The notes beneath the pieces are model-generated. The model was not told where the DNA came from and ran no database searches. It saw only the letters and a program-made list of their open reading frames with translations. The position numbers and the translations under genes were made by a program. A stretch of DNA of 64,000 nt from Thermoproteota archaeon (GTDB lineage: Archaea; Korarchaeota; Korarchaeia; Korarchaeales; Korarchaeaceae). This document shows positions 40,766-49,018 of the stretch, piece after piece. The stretch lies in assembly GCA_027491485.1 (NCBI GenBank), contig JAOZGR010000002.1, positions 1-64,000 of the forward strand, read 5' to 3'. Position 1 is the stretch's first letter, and every line of letters begins with the position of its first letter.

Positions 40766-41717
40766 CCTTCTTCCTCAGAATGTCAACCCAGGGATTGTTT
40801 AATATCTCCTCAAGGATATCCTGTGTGTCTTCAGGTACTCTAGGGGGGGAGTCTTCGTTTAGTATATTAACTTGCTCCCGTACTTCTGCATAACTCTCCA
40901 TCTCATCTAGTATAACATCCTCAGATTTACTGTTGCCCTTATGCTCGGTAATTGCCCTCCTAACATCAATAGTCTCCTCCCGTGGTTGTTCAATTCTATT
41001 CGCTTTCACCACATTGGTAGGTATCTGACTCCCCAGCAGCCTTATCACTGCCTCCAATAGTTCAACCCTCTTCTCGAGATCCGACAGCCTTGATAAAATT
41101 TCCACCTCAATATGTTTCTCCTCTATCTTGGCAATTAGCGGCTTCAATGAGTCTTCTATCACGCTCCTTAACTCCGAAACTATTTTTTCTACGTTAATTT
41201 CTTTCTTTTTCAGCTCTTTACGTTTACGTACCTCGCTACCTACAACAATGAGCGGAGGTTTTGAAGGGGGCGATTTATCGCCGAGGATTTGAGATTCGGC
41301 CCTTTTACTTACATGTGTCTCACCTGAGACTGATAGTATGCCCTTTACATTGGAGGTTATCTCGGAGACATTTCTAACTATGACTTTGGATAACCATTTC
41401 TCTCCTGATTCGTACCTCTGCTCTACTTCCTCCTGTAGGTCTTTAAATGAGTCCTCTGGAACCCAGACCTCTATCCTATCGAAGGATATGCCGGCCCTAG
41501 TATGGGAATCCATTATTGATCTAACCCACTTTATAAAGTCGCCATCCCTAGATGGATCGTATATCGTTACTAGAAGCTTTAACTCCCTTCTCCCACTAAC
41601 AGAAATCAAAATGGAGTAACCATCCAGACCTAGCCTTTCTCTCCTTATGCTCCCAGGTGTGTTTTTAGTATACCACTGAAGCAGGACATCAATGTGAGAT
41701 AAGCTCTCCCCCGACAA
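40746..41717 (-). CDS. unrecognised coiled-coil protein in the RNA polymerase/ribosomal operon
   Basis: I do not recognise this 323-residue protein. The N-terminal ~120 residues look globular (SILISVSGRRELKLLVTIYDPSRDGDFIKWVRSIMDSHTRAGISFDRIEVWVPEDSFKDLQEEVEQRYESGEKWLSKVIVRN), suggesting an alpha/beta fold. A disordered basic linker follows, then a coiled coil (about 185-235, with IEEKHIEVEILSRLSDLEKRVELLEAVIRLLG), an acidic linker, and a short C-terminal helix ILEEILNNPWVDILRKKGEDIEG that looks like a docking peptide. It begins with TTG at 41717 and overlaps rpo3 by 20 nt; S11 is 58 nt upstream. Context suggests a transcription or translation link, which is inference. Confidence 0.75.
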   Translation of the reverse strand: MSGESLSHIDVLLQWYTKNTPGSIRRERLGLDGYSILISVSGRRELKLLVTIYDPSRDGDFIKWVRSIMDSHTRAGISFDRIEVWVPEDSFKDLQEEVEQRYESGEKWLSKVIVRNVSEITSNVKGILSVSGETHVSKRAESQILGDKSPPSKPPLIVVGSEVRKRKELKKKEINVEKIVSELRSVIEDSLKPLIAKIEEKHIEVEILSRLSDLEKRVELLEAVIRLLGSQIPTNVVKANRIEQPREETIDVRRAITEHKGNSKSEDVILDEMESYAEVREQVNILNEDSPPRVPEDTQDILEEILNNPWVDILRKKGEDIEG

Positions 41718-41774
41718 GAGGAAGGACCTCTTCCTATAATAGGGTGGACGGGAATAAAAGTTTAGGTCTGGGGT

Positions 41775-42173
41775 TTATACCCTCCTACCCCTCCTGCCAT
41801 GGGGTCTCCTACACCCATCATGAGGTATTGGTGTTACATCCTCAACTCTCACTAGAATTAGTCCTGACCTAGAGAGTCCCCTGATGGCGGCTGTAGCCCC
41901 CGGACCTGGTATCCTGCTCTTTATTCCTCCAGGGGCCCTAACCTTTACTATGAGGTGTGTTATTCCCTTCCTTTGAGCCTCCTTAGCAGCTGCCATCGCG
42001 GCCTTTAGCGCTGCATAAGGAGAGCCCTCCAGCCTATCTGCATCTACAAACATCCCTCCTGAGAATCTAGCGATCGTCTCAGCCCCAGTGATGTCCGTGA
42101 TATGGACTATAGTATCATTAAATGAGGAGTATATGTGTGCTACCCCTATCTTTCCCTTTTTGGTCGATGACAT
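41775..42173 (-). CDS. rps11: ribosomal protein S11
   Basis: uS11, 132 residues, with [53 protein letters not shown] and the C-terminal [21 protein letters not shown]. Member of the S13-S4-S11 string, 5 nt after S4. Confidence 0.98.
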   Translation of the reverse strand: MSSTKKGKIGVAHIYSSFNDTIVHITDITGAETIARFSGGMFVDADRLEGSPYAALKAAMAAAKEAQRKGITHLIVKVRAPGGIKSRIPGPGATAAIRGLSRSGLILVRVEDVTPIPHDGCRRPHGRRGRRV

Positions 42174-42178
42174 TCATT

Positions 42179-42688
42179 TCACCCCTTCACCTTCTGTTCC
42201 GCTGTTTCTTCCAAGCAAGCAGGATGTGTGCACTCTATCGAATCTTCTTCCTCGACAGTCACTAGGTATCCGGGCTGCCTTATCCTCCTACCCTTAACCC
42301 TTATGTGGCCATGAGTAACCAACTGCCTAGCCATATAAGGGGTCTTTGCAAATCCCTTCCTCCAAACTATCGTCTGGAGCCTCCTTTCTAGGAACTGTTC
42401 AACTGTCAGGTCAAGGAGGTCGTCTAGAGTGGCGTCTTTACCCAAGACACCTAGCTTCTGCAATTTCCTGATAACAGGTTCGGCCATGGCTCTCTCCTCC
42501 TCAGGGGCAGCTATGAGTTCCCTAGCTATCCTCCTATACTTTTTAGCTAAGGAACTCATCCTCCATAGCTCTCTTTTATTCCTAAGGCCGTAGTATCCCG
42601 TTAACCTATTAGTCTCCTCTAAAATTCTCCTATCCCACGGTTTATATGGCTTCTCATACTTCTTCCTAGGTCTCTTCGGGTCCCCCAA
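42179..42688 (-). CDS. rps4: ribosomal protein S4
   Basis: uS4 of the archaeal type (169 residues), beginning MGDPKRPRKKYEKPYKPWDRRILEETNRLTGYYGLRNKRELWR, with an S4 RNA-binding domain in the second half (FLERRLQTIVWRKGFAKTPYMARQLVTHGHIRVKGRRIRQPGYLV). Between S13 and S11 in the usual order. Confidence 0.98.
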   Translation of the reverse strand: MGDPKRPRKKYEKPYKPWDRRILEETNRLTGYYGLRNKRELWRMSSLAKKYRRIARELIAAPEEERAMAEPVIRKLQKLGVLGKDATLDDLLDLTVEQFLERRLQTIVWRKGFAKTPYMARQLVTHGHIRVKGRRIRQPGYLVTVEEEDSIECTHPACLEETAEQKVKG

Positions 42689-42700
42689 CTAATCACCCCT

Positions 42701-43153
42701 CTACTTCTTTCTCTGGTAGCCCACTGTTCTACCAACCCTTCCAGTTGTTTTTGTCCTCTGGCCTCTGACCTTGAGACCTAACTCATGCCTTATACCCTTC
42801 CAGCTCTTTATTTTTTTCATTAGATTGATGTCCTGTGTCATTACCCAACTTACATCATCTCCAATGAGTATCTTAGACTCATTAGTCTTGGGATCTCTCT
42901 GTCTATTCATCATCCACCAAGGGATGCCGTATTTATCCGGATTGTTGGCTACCTCTTCAATTTTAGCTAGTTCCTCGTCGGAGAGTTCTCCCAAGAGTCT
43001 TGTGGGTTTTATACCGGCCTTCATTAGTATGGCCCTAGCCAGTACAAAGTTTATCCCTTTAACATTCGTGAGAGATACTAAGACATGCTTAGTCCCGTCT
43101 AGAGTCGTGTTAAGGAGCCTGACCACCCTTCTTAGTTCCACTGTTTCCGACAA
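42701..43153 (-). CDS. rps13: ribosomal protein S13
   Basis: uS13, 150 residues; ends GLKVRGQRTKTTGRVGRTVGYQRKK and has KGINFVLARAILMKAGI. The start is TTG at 43153, preceded by GGGGTGAG at 5-6 nt. First gene of its operon: a TATA-like GGTTATATTA (43189-43198) lies upstream. Confidence 0.97.
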   Translation of the reverse strand: MSETVELRRVVRLLNTTLDGTKHVLVSLTNVKGINFVLARAILMKAGIKPTRLLGELSDEELAKIEEVANNPDKYGIPWWMMNRQRDPKTNESKILIGDDVSWVMTQDINLMKKIKSWKGIRHELGLKVRGQRTKTTGRVGRTVGYQRKK

Positions 43154-43188
43154 TTTCTCACCCCTCTTTCAGGAGAGTTGACCCTAGT

Positions 43189-43198
43189 GTAATATAAC
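43189..43198 (-). promoter_or_regulatory. TATA element of the S13-S4-S11-Rpo3 operon
   Basis: GGTTATATTA on the minus strand, about 40 nt before the S13 start codon, leaving a short leader that includes the GAGGGGTGAG ribosome site. Confidence 0.6.
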
Positions 43199-43265
43199 CT
43201 TTTGGATGCATCCTCCCTATATGTTTGGGCTCCTAAGGTGTCCTACGTCATTATTTCAGTTAAGG

Positions 43266-43387
43266 TCCGAGAGGAATGTGATGATCTCGGAGAATAGCAA
43301 TGTTAAGATAAAACATCATGAAGGAGAAAATGTCTTCTCGCCCATGACGGCACTGCTAAGGTGGTCGGGCTGCTTTTAACCACCTTA
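43266..43387. other. cluster of hairpins between S13 promoter and tRNA-Ser
   Basis: Within the 254-bp gap 43154-43407 there are four consecutive inverted repeats: TCCGAGA/TCTCGGA (43266-43291, 12-nt loop), ATGTT/AACAT (near 43300-43317), GAGAA/TTCTC (near 43325-43339) and TAAGGTGGT/ACCACCTTA (43357-43387, 9 bp). They lie upstream of the S13 TATA element and downstream of tRNA-Ser, so they are not in the S13 leader. A small RNA gene or a processed tRNA trailer are possibilities; no known RNA family is recognised. Confidence 0.35.
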
Positions 43388-43407
43388 ACTGTAGTTTACC
43401 TATATGG

Positions 43408-43492
43408 CGCCGGGGGTGGGATTTGAACCCACGCGGCCCAATGGGCCACTGGCTCTCCAGGCCAGCCCCCTTCCGGGCTAGGGCACCCCGGC
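43408..43492 (-). tRNA. tRNA-Ser (GGA)
   Basis: Minus-strand type II tRNA: acceptor GCCGGGG/CCCCGGC, anticodon stem CTGGC around loop CTGGAGA (anticodon GGA), variable arm TGGCCCATTGGGCCG and T-arm GGGTTCAAATCCC. The discriminator is G and CCA follows directly (43407-43405), as in the other tRNA-Ser of the window. Confidence 0.97.
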
Positions 43493-43575
43493 TACTTGGG
43501 AGATACTTGGGCTGGGCTCCCAGACTATGATTCATCATATGGGGAATTTAATGGTTGCGCATCTGATTTAGATGT

Positions 43576-44559
43576 CTATGTCGACCCGCGCCTCCACATG
43601 GGAGGATACAGATCCCTAGGCATTACTACCCTCTCTATCTCCGCAGCTATACCACTATCTAGTTTTACTATATCATCCGCGCTTAAGACAGACCTTCCTA
43701 TCGCAATCAGTTCCCCCTTCAAAGACATTATAGCTACGAGGGACCCCTTCTTTATTTCCTTAGATAAGGAGCTTATTCCTCTGACTTTTAGTGATGCACC
43801 ATGTGTGATCGATGCTACGGCACTATCCTTCACTATAACCTTAGGCATACCTACAATTACCGTTTCTAAGGGGAGTATAACCCTCCTCAGTGGTTGATCA
43901 TCTCCATCTTTTTTCCACTTTCTATAGGCATCAAATAGTTCTTCAAGAGTTATGCTATCTCTTTCGTTAAATCCCCCTGATCTAATCCTTCTAAGCTCCC
44001 TCATGCTCCCTCCAACACCAAGAAACTCCCCTATATCATAGAATAGCTTCCTTATGTAAGTACCAGATTCAACGTGTACTTTTAGTAGATAGAACCTACC
44101 CTCGCTCTCAAGGAGGTCTATCGAGTATACTCTCCTCACTCTAAGGCTTCTCTTGACTGCTGATTTAACCGGAGGTCTTTGAAAAATAGGACCTGTGAAC
44201 TTCTCAAGGGCGTATAATAGTTCTTCTTCTTTTACCTCTCCGTGAACATAGAGGACCCCGATATACTCTTTATCAGAACCAGCTATTAGCCTACTCAGCT
44301 TAGTTGCATTCCCTAGGACTATTGGAAGCACACCTGAGACTTTAGGATCTAGAGTTCCACAGTGTCCTATTTTTCCTGGATATTCCAGTATTCTCTTGAC
44401 TAGCCTAGTTACAGTATGAGAGGTCGGGCCTCTCGGCTTATCTAAGTTTATTACTCCATGGTCAATGTAAAAAGGAAGGGGCCTCTCATGAGGCCTGTAA
44501 CCATATGGTCCTGGCTCTGCTGGACTCTTGACTATTAGCTCCTCATCTACCGTACTCAA
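43576..44559 (-). CDS. cbf5: tRNA/rRNA pseudouridine synthase Cbf5
   Basis: Catalytic subunit of H/ACA guide ribonucleoproteins and also a tRNA U55 modifying enzyme. The TruB core has INLDKPRGPTSHTVTRLVKRIL, GHCGTLDPKVSGVLPIVLGNATKL with the catalytic aspartate, and GTYIRKLFYDIGEFLG; a PUA domain occupies the C-terminal 80 residues (PKVIVKDSAVASITHGASLKVRGI). It starts with TTG 44559, overlapping the L14e stop by 4 nt, in the common archaeal L14e-Cbf5 arrangement. Confidence 0.97.
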   Translation of the reverse strand: MSTVDEELIVKSPAEPGPYGYRPHERPLPFYIDHGVINLDKPRGPTSHTVTRLVKRILEYPGKIGHCGTLDPKVSGVLPIVLGNATKLSRLIAGSDKEYIGVLYVHGEVKEEELLYALEKFTGPIFQRPPVKSAVKRSLRVRRVYSIDLLESEGRFYLLKVHVESGTYIRKLFYDIGEFLGVGGSMRELRRIRSGGFNERDSITLEELFDAYRKWKKDGDDQPLRRVILPLETVIVGMPKVIVKDSAVASITHGASLKVRGISSLSKEIKKGSLVAIMSLKGELIAIGRSVLSADDIVKLDSGIAAEIERVVMPRDLYPPMWRRGST

Positions 44560-44888
44560 GCAGTTCCCTCACTCTCTTCAGCTGATTTTTTCCCTTTCTT
44601 CCCCTTCCCCTCCCTCTTTTCCTTCTCTTCTAGTAGTTTAGGATAGAGATCTGTGTTCTTAAGGGCCTCTAAGACTTCATCATCACCTGCTCCCTCGGAG
44701 ATCTCCAGCTTCACAGGCAGCGGAACCAGGTGCTTAACATTAGATCTCCTCCTTCTAACGCCTGTAAGTTCCTTAGGACCTGTCACCTCGACAAAATTGT
44801 CGTCTATTATCCTCACAACAACGCATAGCCTGCCGGCCTCTCTACCGGCGATCTTCCTACAAACCCTTCCAACCTCTATAACAGCCAT
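44556..44888 (-). CDS. rpl14e: ribosomal protein L14e
   Basis: eL14 with KOW-type N-terminus: IEVGRVCRKIAGREAGRLCVVVRIIDDNFVEVTGPKELTGVRRRRSNVKHLVPLP. The C-terminal tail is lysine/glutamate rich. Coupled to cbf5 by a 4-nt overlap; L34e is 35 nt upstream. Confidence 0.96.
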   Translation of the reverse strand: MAVIEVGRVCRKIAGREAGRLCVVVRIIDDNFVEVTGPKELTGVRRRRSNVKHLVPLPVKLEISEGAGDDEVLEALKNTDLYPKLLEEKEKREGKGKKGKKSAEESEGTA

Positions 44889-44923
44889 TTAAACACCCCC
44901 TCTCGCGAGTAAGGGAGCGTCCC

Positions 44924-45262
44924 TTAGGACGCTAGGAGGGACATTCCCTCCTCTATAACTTTAGATATCATAAGCTCACGGAGGCAGCTAGGACAGAGGT
45001 TCCCTCCATATGGTCTATTAGGCCTTCTTTGGCTTTTTGGTAATTTTGCGATAATGGATCTGGGCCCGGTAGGGGTCGCATTTATGGGAGAACCGCATTT
45101 AGCACATTTAGCTACCGAATGTTTCTTGTGTCTATAATGGTAGACAGTTCTTCCTCCTGGAGTTCTAACAGCTACTCTTGACTTCTTTAATCGCCTTCTA
45201 CGACCTCTCTTATTGATGTCTCGAATTATCAAGGGATTGCACCTCCGTGGCCGGGCTACCAA
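44924..45262 (-). CDS. rpl34e: ribosomal protein L34e
   Basis: eL34 of 112 residues: VRTPGGRTVYHYRHKKHSVAKCAKCGSPINATP with a zinc-type CxxC and a second pair-like C in LCPSCLREL. The C-terminus is longer than usual by several residues. The start seems to be TTG 45262. TATA-like CTTTAAAAT at 45274-45282 is rather near the start, so the exact 5' end is uncertain. In most archaea adk and cmk precede this gene; here neither does. Confidence 0.95.
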   Translation of the reverse strand: MVARPRRCNPLIIRDINKRGRRRRLKKSRVAVRTPGGRTVYHYRHKKHSVAKCAKCGSPINATPTGPRSIIAKLPKSQRRPNRPYGGNLCPSCLRELMISKVIEEGMSLLAS

Positions 45263-45362
45263 TCCATTGTTGTATTTTAAAGGTTTCTCCAGTTCTCAGT
45301 GGTAACTCCTCAACATTGTAGAGCCATACCTTTGAGCTTAGGCCTAACCGACCCTGAAGTAA

Positions 45363-45869
45363 TTACTGTGTTAATGAGGTTCCGAGTATTCTCTGAAGAA
45401 TCATGGAAAAGAGGAAGGAGCATACTATATAGAAGCCTAAGTAACCCACTACTTGATTAGATAGCGCACTACTCCCATGGAAGTAATCTAATATGAAGGG
45501 TAGAGGGAAGGGAAGCTTAGCTACTGGAATTTCTGAGTAGAAGCTACCTAAGGCCCAAAAGATGATGAGTATTGGTAGAGTCGTATATAGCATGGGCTTA
45601 AGGTTCATCTTGGACATTTCTGACCTAGCGGCATCAAATTGAGGTTTCATCCTGTCCAGTTTTTTCTTTAACTTCTTGTTCTCGGGATCTTTTAGTGCTT
45701 CCCTCTGTAGCTTTGTATACTCATTTATGATTTTCTGTAACTCTCTCATCCTGTTATAGTCGATCTGCTTTTTGTTAATCAAGTTTATGGAGAGGCTTAT
45801 GACGAATGCTAACACCATCAGGAAGAGAATCGAGCCAGGTGGAAAGAGGATTAGGTCCAGGGATAGCAT
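45363..45869 (-). CDS. EMC3/TMCO1 (DUF106) Oxa1-superfamily insertase
   Basis: Archaeal YidC/Oxa1/Get1-related membrane insertase (Ylp1). Three membrane segments are seen (about 12-32, 95-113, 132-160), with a long cytoplasmic coiled coil between the first two (NKKQIDYNRMRELQKIINEYTKLQREALKDPENKKLKKKLDRMKPQFDAARSEMSKMNLKPM). It lies immediately after secY, which is the conserved archaeal order and suggests cooperation in membrane protein insertion. Confidence 0.93.
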   Translation of the reverse strand: MLSLDLILFPPGSILFLMVLAFVISLSINLINKKQIDYNRMRELQKIINEYTKLQREALKDPENKKLKKKLDRMKPQFDAARSEMSKMNLKPMLYTTLPILIIFWALGSFYSEIPVAKLPFPLPFILDYFHGSSALSNQVVGYLGFYIVCSFLFSMILQRILGTSLTQ

Positions 45870-45876
45870 GGTATGT

Positions 45877-47274
45877 TCACCCTATAAATCTCTTGAGCCT
45901 CGGATACATCTCTAGAGCGCGTTCGCGAGCCAGTGTCTCATAGAAGCCAGCTACTATTGTTACAGCCAGAAGTATACCACTTCCTGTCCCTAGAGCGCCT
46001 GAGAAGTTTGCTATTGCTGCCAATAGACCGACGACAAATCCACCTAGATAGGTAACCGCCTCTATGTACTTCTCTATAGTCTTAGCCATGACCCTAGCTG
46101 TAGATCTCCTACCGGGCACCACTATTCCTTGCTTAACTAGCTGTTCTGAGACGGATCTTGGGTCCATCCCTGCAGTTATCACCCATATTTTAGCGAATGC
46201 TACACAGGCCCCCACTAAGATCACTAAATATACGATTGCCCTAATAGGGTCTTCGATCAGAACTTCAGGCCCCCTTGGCATTGCTAAGTAATATGCCAGT
46301 CCGGAAACAGGTCTAATTGTCCCGGAAATGGGATCAGCCTCGTACTTACCTAGAAAGTCTACTAGATATTTGAGCCAGCCCTCGGGATTTGATCCAACTC
46401 TAGACCAGACTATTTTAGCCATTATATCTACATCGCCAAGTAGAGCAGAAGCAAATATTATCGGAACGTTGCTTACGTAAAGCAGTCTTATGGGATACTT
46501 TGTTCTATACCCTCCATACATTGTATGAGCGATTGGGACATTTATTTTGACCTCATAGGCCCATACTACAGCGATGAATACGACAAACGTGGCGATAAGC
46601 CCTAATAGATCAGGGAGGTAACCTCTATACAGCGCACCAGCTCCTTCGGTTAAGAGCGCCGGGATAACCCCCACATACCTTCCATGAGTTGTCTTGGGGG
46701 ATAAGGCTCCCCATAATACTCTCTGAGCTACTCCTGCTAGTATGAAGAGACTTATTCCACTTCCAATTCCCCATTTACTTACTAAGTCATCTAACATCAT
46801 GAGTAGAAAGCTGCCCAATGAAAGCTGTGCTATGGCTAGCAATGTTTGCTCGGTAGTTAGTGAACCAAACCTGCCACCTATTGCATAGGCAGATGTCTCA
46901 AACAGTATGAAGAATATGGCAGCAACTCTTTGGGCTTCTTGGAAGAATTTCCTGTCTTCTGGATCGGTGAGGTCTAGCTGTATGATCTTACTACCAACGA
47001 GTAGCTCTAGCACTATACCAGCTGTCACTATAGGTCCTATTCCAAGCTCAACTATACTGCCTTGAGCACCTGCGAAGATGACCCTCAGTTCAGCTAAGTA
47101 GTCAAGTCCACCACGAGGCAGGCCATAAAGTGGAACCTCTGTTAAGAAGAAATACACGAGGAGTACTATTGCCGTCCATAGCAACTTTTCCTTGAGAGAA
47201 GGCATCTGTTTCGGTTTTTCCACCTCAGGGATAGCTCTATTCATCTTAGAAAAGAGTTCCCTGACTAGACTCAT
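45877..47274 (-). CDS. secY: preprotein translocase subunit SecY
   Basis: Central pore subunit of the Sec61/SecY channel with about ten membrane segments over 465 residues. Family landmarks: AIPEVEKPKQMPSLKEKLLWTAIVLLVYFFLTEVPLYGL, GIGPIVTAGIVLELLVGSKIIQLDL, GSGISLFILAGVAQRV, the plug/loop region, and AYEVKINVPIAHTMYGGYRTKYPIRLLYVSNVPII near the SecA/ribosome docking loops. It follows L15 by 11 nt in the spc-type operon. Confidence 0.98.
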   Translation of the reverse strand: MSLVRELFSKMNRAIPEVEKPKQMPSLKEKLLWTAIVLLVYFFLTEVPLYGLPRGGLDYLAELRVIFAGAQGSIVELGIGPIVTAGIVLELLVGSKIIQLDLTDPEDRKFFQEAQRVAAIFFILFETSAYAIGGRFGSLTTEQTLLAIAQLSLGSFLLMMLDDLVSKWGIGSGISLFILAGVAQRVLWGALSPKTTHGRYVGVIPALLTEGAGALYRGYLPDLLGLIATFVVFIAVVWAYEVKINVPIAHTMYGGYRTKYPIRLLYVSNVPIIFASALLGDVDIMAKIVWSRVGSNPEGWLKYLVDFLGKYEADPISGTIRPVSGLAYYLAMPRGPEVLIEDPIRAIVYLVILVGACVAFAKIWVITAGMDPRSVSEQLVKQGIVVPGRRSTARVMAKTIEKYIEAVTYLGGFVVGLLAAIANFSGALGTGSGILLAVTIVAGFYETLARERALEMYPRLKRFIG

Positions 47275-47285
47275 AGAACATCACC

Positions 47286-47756
47286 TTAAACTCTCGATTT
47301 ACCGATGACTACCGATCCCCCAGCCTCTTCTATCTTTCTCACGGCGTTATCTGATGCTGAAGGTACTTTGACGATTAGGGGTTTTCGTGCCTCTCCTCTC
47401 CCCAAGAGCTTATCGTAACCCGCTTCTTCTAGGTTTATCTCTATCTTGCCATTCTCATGTTGCTGAGCATATCCTAGGGCAATTAGATCCGGTAGTAGCC
47501 TCTCCAGCTCGCCAACGTTTATGGACCTTACCTCCCTAGTAACAGCCCTCGGTCTCTTGAATCCTCTCCTTCCCCTTCCAAAATAATCTGGCCAGTATGC
47601 AGTTACCCAAGTCCAGAGGTGCTTCTTCCGTCCAGCTTTTCCGAAACCACCCCTTCTACCACTCCTCCTATGCTGCCTTTGCTGACCATACCCATGCAGT
47701 CTATACCCTCTGAGCCTCCTACTTTTCTTCCTCCTCCTAGGGATAGTACGCATCAT
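47286..47756 (-). CDS. rpl15: ribosomal protein L15
   Basis: uL15: basic N-terminus PRRRKKSRRLRGYRLHGYGQQRQHRRSGRRGGFGKAGRKKHLWT, with the archaeal insertion before the L18e/L15-fold domain that ends KIEEAGGSVVIGKSRV. Its start overlaps the L30 stop (ATGA). Confidence 0.97.
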   Translation of the reverse strand: MMRTIPRRRKKSRRLRGYRLHGYGQQRQHRRSGRRGGFGKAGRKKHLWTWVTAYWPDYFGRGRRGFKRPRAVTREVRSINVGELERLLPDLIALGYAQQHENGKIEINLEEAGYDKLLGRGEARKPLIVKVPSASDNAVRKIEEAGGSVVIGKSRV

Positions 47757-48214
47757 ATCATCCTCCTAAGTAGCTTATTTATTTCATCTCCTCTGTACCC
47801 CAATTCACCCCCGTCCGTCCATGCCCTCTTAGTTGTCCTTTTAAATCCTCCTTTCGGAGGAGTCAGTCTGAAGTATGGTTTTAACCATTCCAACTTATGA
47901 AGCCTCGTCTTTCCGGAAATTAACGCATCAGCCAGCTCTTCTATGGTAGAGAACTCGGTATTTTCTTTGAGCCAACTATCGGTCAATTTCCCGCCGTTTG
48001 TAAGTTCTCCCCTATTCCTGAGAAGATCTATCAGCGTGTCCTTACTTATCTCACCATAAGTCGTGTAATCTTTGACTTTATGAAGCATTCCTCTGTAGGA
48101 AGGAGTTAACGGTACTATAGTAGCCCAGAACTTCCTCCTTATATGAAGCATATCTAGGGTATACCTGATATCAGGTTTTATGTCAACACGCCCTCTTATC
48201 CTGACCACAGCCAT
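47753..48214 (-). CDS. rpl30: ribosomal protein L30
   Basis: uL30 of the long archaeal form: AVVRIRGRVDIKPDIRYTLDMLHIRRKFWATIVPLTPSYRGMLHKVKDYTTYGEISKDTLIDLLRNRG, C-terminal LTPPKGGFKRTTKRAWTDGGELGYRG. ATG 48214 with GAGGTT 7-8 nt upstream is chosen; GTG 48241 or TTG 48232, which has GGGGTGA before it, would add up to nine residues. A GC-rich hairpin region lies between it and S5. Confidence 0.96.
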   Translation of the reverse strand: MAVVRIRGRVDIKPDIRYTLDMLHIRRKFWATIVPLTPSYRGMLHKVKDYTTYGEISKDTLIDLLRNRGELTNGGKLTDSWLKENTEFSTIEELADALISGKTRLHKLEWLKPYFRLTPPKGGFKRTTKRAWTDGGELGYRGDEINKLLRRMI

Positions 48215-48241
48215 TAAAGGAACCTCTTCCAACGCAATCAC

Positions 48242-48310
48242 CCCTTAAGGGCGCACCCGACATCGTGCGCAAGGAGCGCCTAACGGATGCGCGCCTTCCT
48301 GTAGAGGAAG
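48242..48310 (-). other. GC-rich multi-hairpin region between S5 and L30
   Basis: Consecutive inverted repeats fill this operon gap: CCCTTAAGGG (48242-48251), GCGCAC/GTGCGC (48251-48270), AAGG-A-GCGC/GCGC-G-CCTT (48271-48297) and CTTCCT-GTAG-AGGAAG (48295-48310). The last two share three bases, so they cannot both form fully. This composition contrasts with the flanking A/T-rich coding DNA. A leader/attenuator or a processed small RNA are possible. Confidence 0.45.
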
Positions 48311-48336
48311 AATTAGGGATTAAAAACCCTTTGGGA

Positions 48337-48978
48337 TTAAGTTCTCCAGTCATATGGGAGTGTCATTAGGAGGAGCTTCCAAAGGGCATCATGTACAGCA
48401 AATGCATAATTCATCCTATTTTTGGTCTGGCCTTTCGAGAATACTCTAACATCTTGAAGGCCTCCTAGAGACAATATAACCTTCGCTGTTTCATTGCCTA
48501 CTATACCGAGCTTCCTCGGAGCAGGCATTAATCTAACCCTGACGGACCCAGAAGAGCCGGTTACGGTGGCGGGAATGGAGTGAGGCCTCCCACATCCACA
48601 TTCCCAAGACCCACAGCCCTTCCTTACTTTAACTATGTTCAGCTTCGCATTCCTTATGGCATCAGCTAGAGCAATCCTAAATTCCCTACCTTTACCTTTT
48701 CCGACACCAACGTAGTTCATGCCATCTCCTACAGCGGCAACTATCCTTAATTGAGTAAGTTCGCCTGCATCTGTCTGTCTCTGAACCCTTCTTACCTCTA
48801 TTATCTCCTCCTTGAGTCCAGGGACTAGCATATCCACTATCTCTGGTTCCTGTATTGGTATTCCTCTCTTTAAAATCTCATCTAATGTCTTTACCTTTCC
48901 CTCTGCTACTAATCTTCCTACTCTGGTCTTCGGGGTCCAGGTCCTTTCCAATTCCTCATGAGTTTCCTCCAAGGACAT
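48337..48978 (-). CDS. rps5: ribosomal protein S5
   Basis: uS5, 213 residues: TRVGRLVAEGKVKTLDEILKRGIPIQEPEIVDMLVPGLKEEIIEVRRVQRQTDAGELTQLRIVAAVGDGMNYVGVGKGKGREFRIALADAIRNAKLNIVKVRKGCGSWECGCGRPHSIPATVTGSSGSVRVRLMPAPRKLG. The CGSWECGC cysteine segment is the archaeal/eukaryotic version. Confidence 0.98.
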   Translation of the reverse strand: MSLEETHEELERTWTPKTRVGRLVAEGKVKTLDEILKRGIPIQEPEIVDMLVPGLKEEIIEVRRVQRQTDAGELTQLRIVAAVGDGMNYVGVGKGKGREFRIALADAIRNAKLNIVKVRKGCGSWECGCGRPHSIPATVTGSSGSVRVRLMPAPRKLGIVGNETAKVILSLGGLQDVRVFSKGQTKNRMNYAFAVHDALWKLLLMTLPYDWRT

Positions 48979-49018
48979 TTACCTCACACTCCCATCATAC
49001 TTTCATCTTTATTTAACC

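Noticed and set aside
43278-43284. GTGATGA as C box of a C/D guide RNA
   Set aside because: No D, D' or C' box at a suitable distance follows; the motif is in the loop of a 7-bp hairpin.
43356-43538. 60-codon minus-strand frame
   Set aside because: It covers tRNA-Ser(GGA) and the flanking hairpin.
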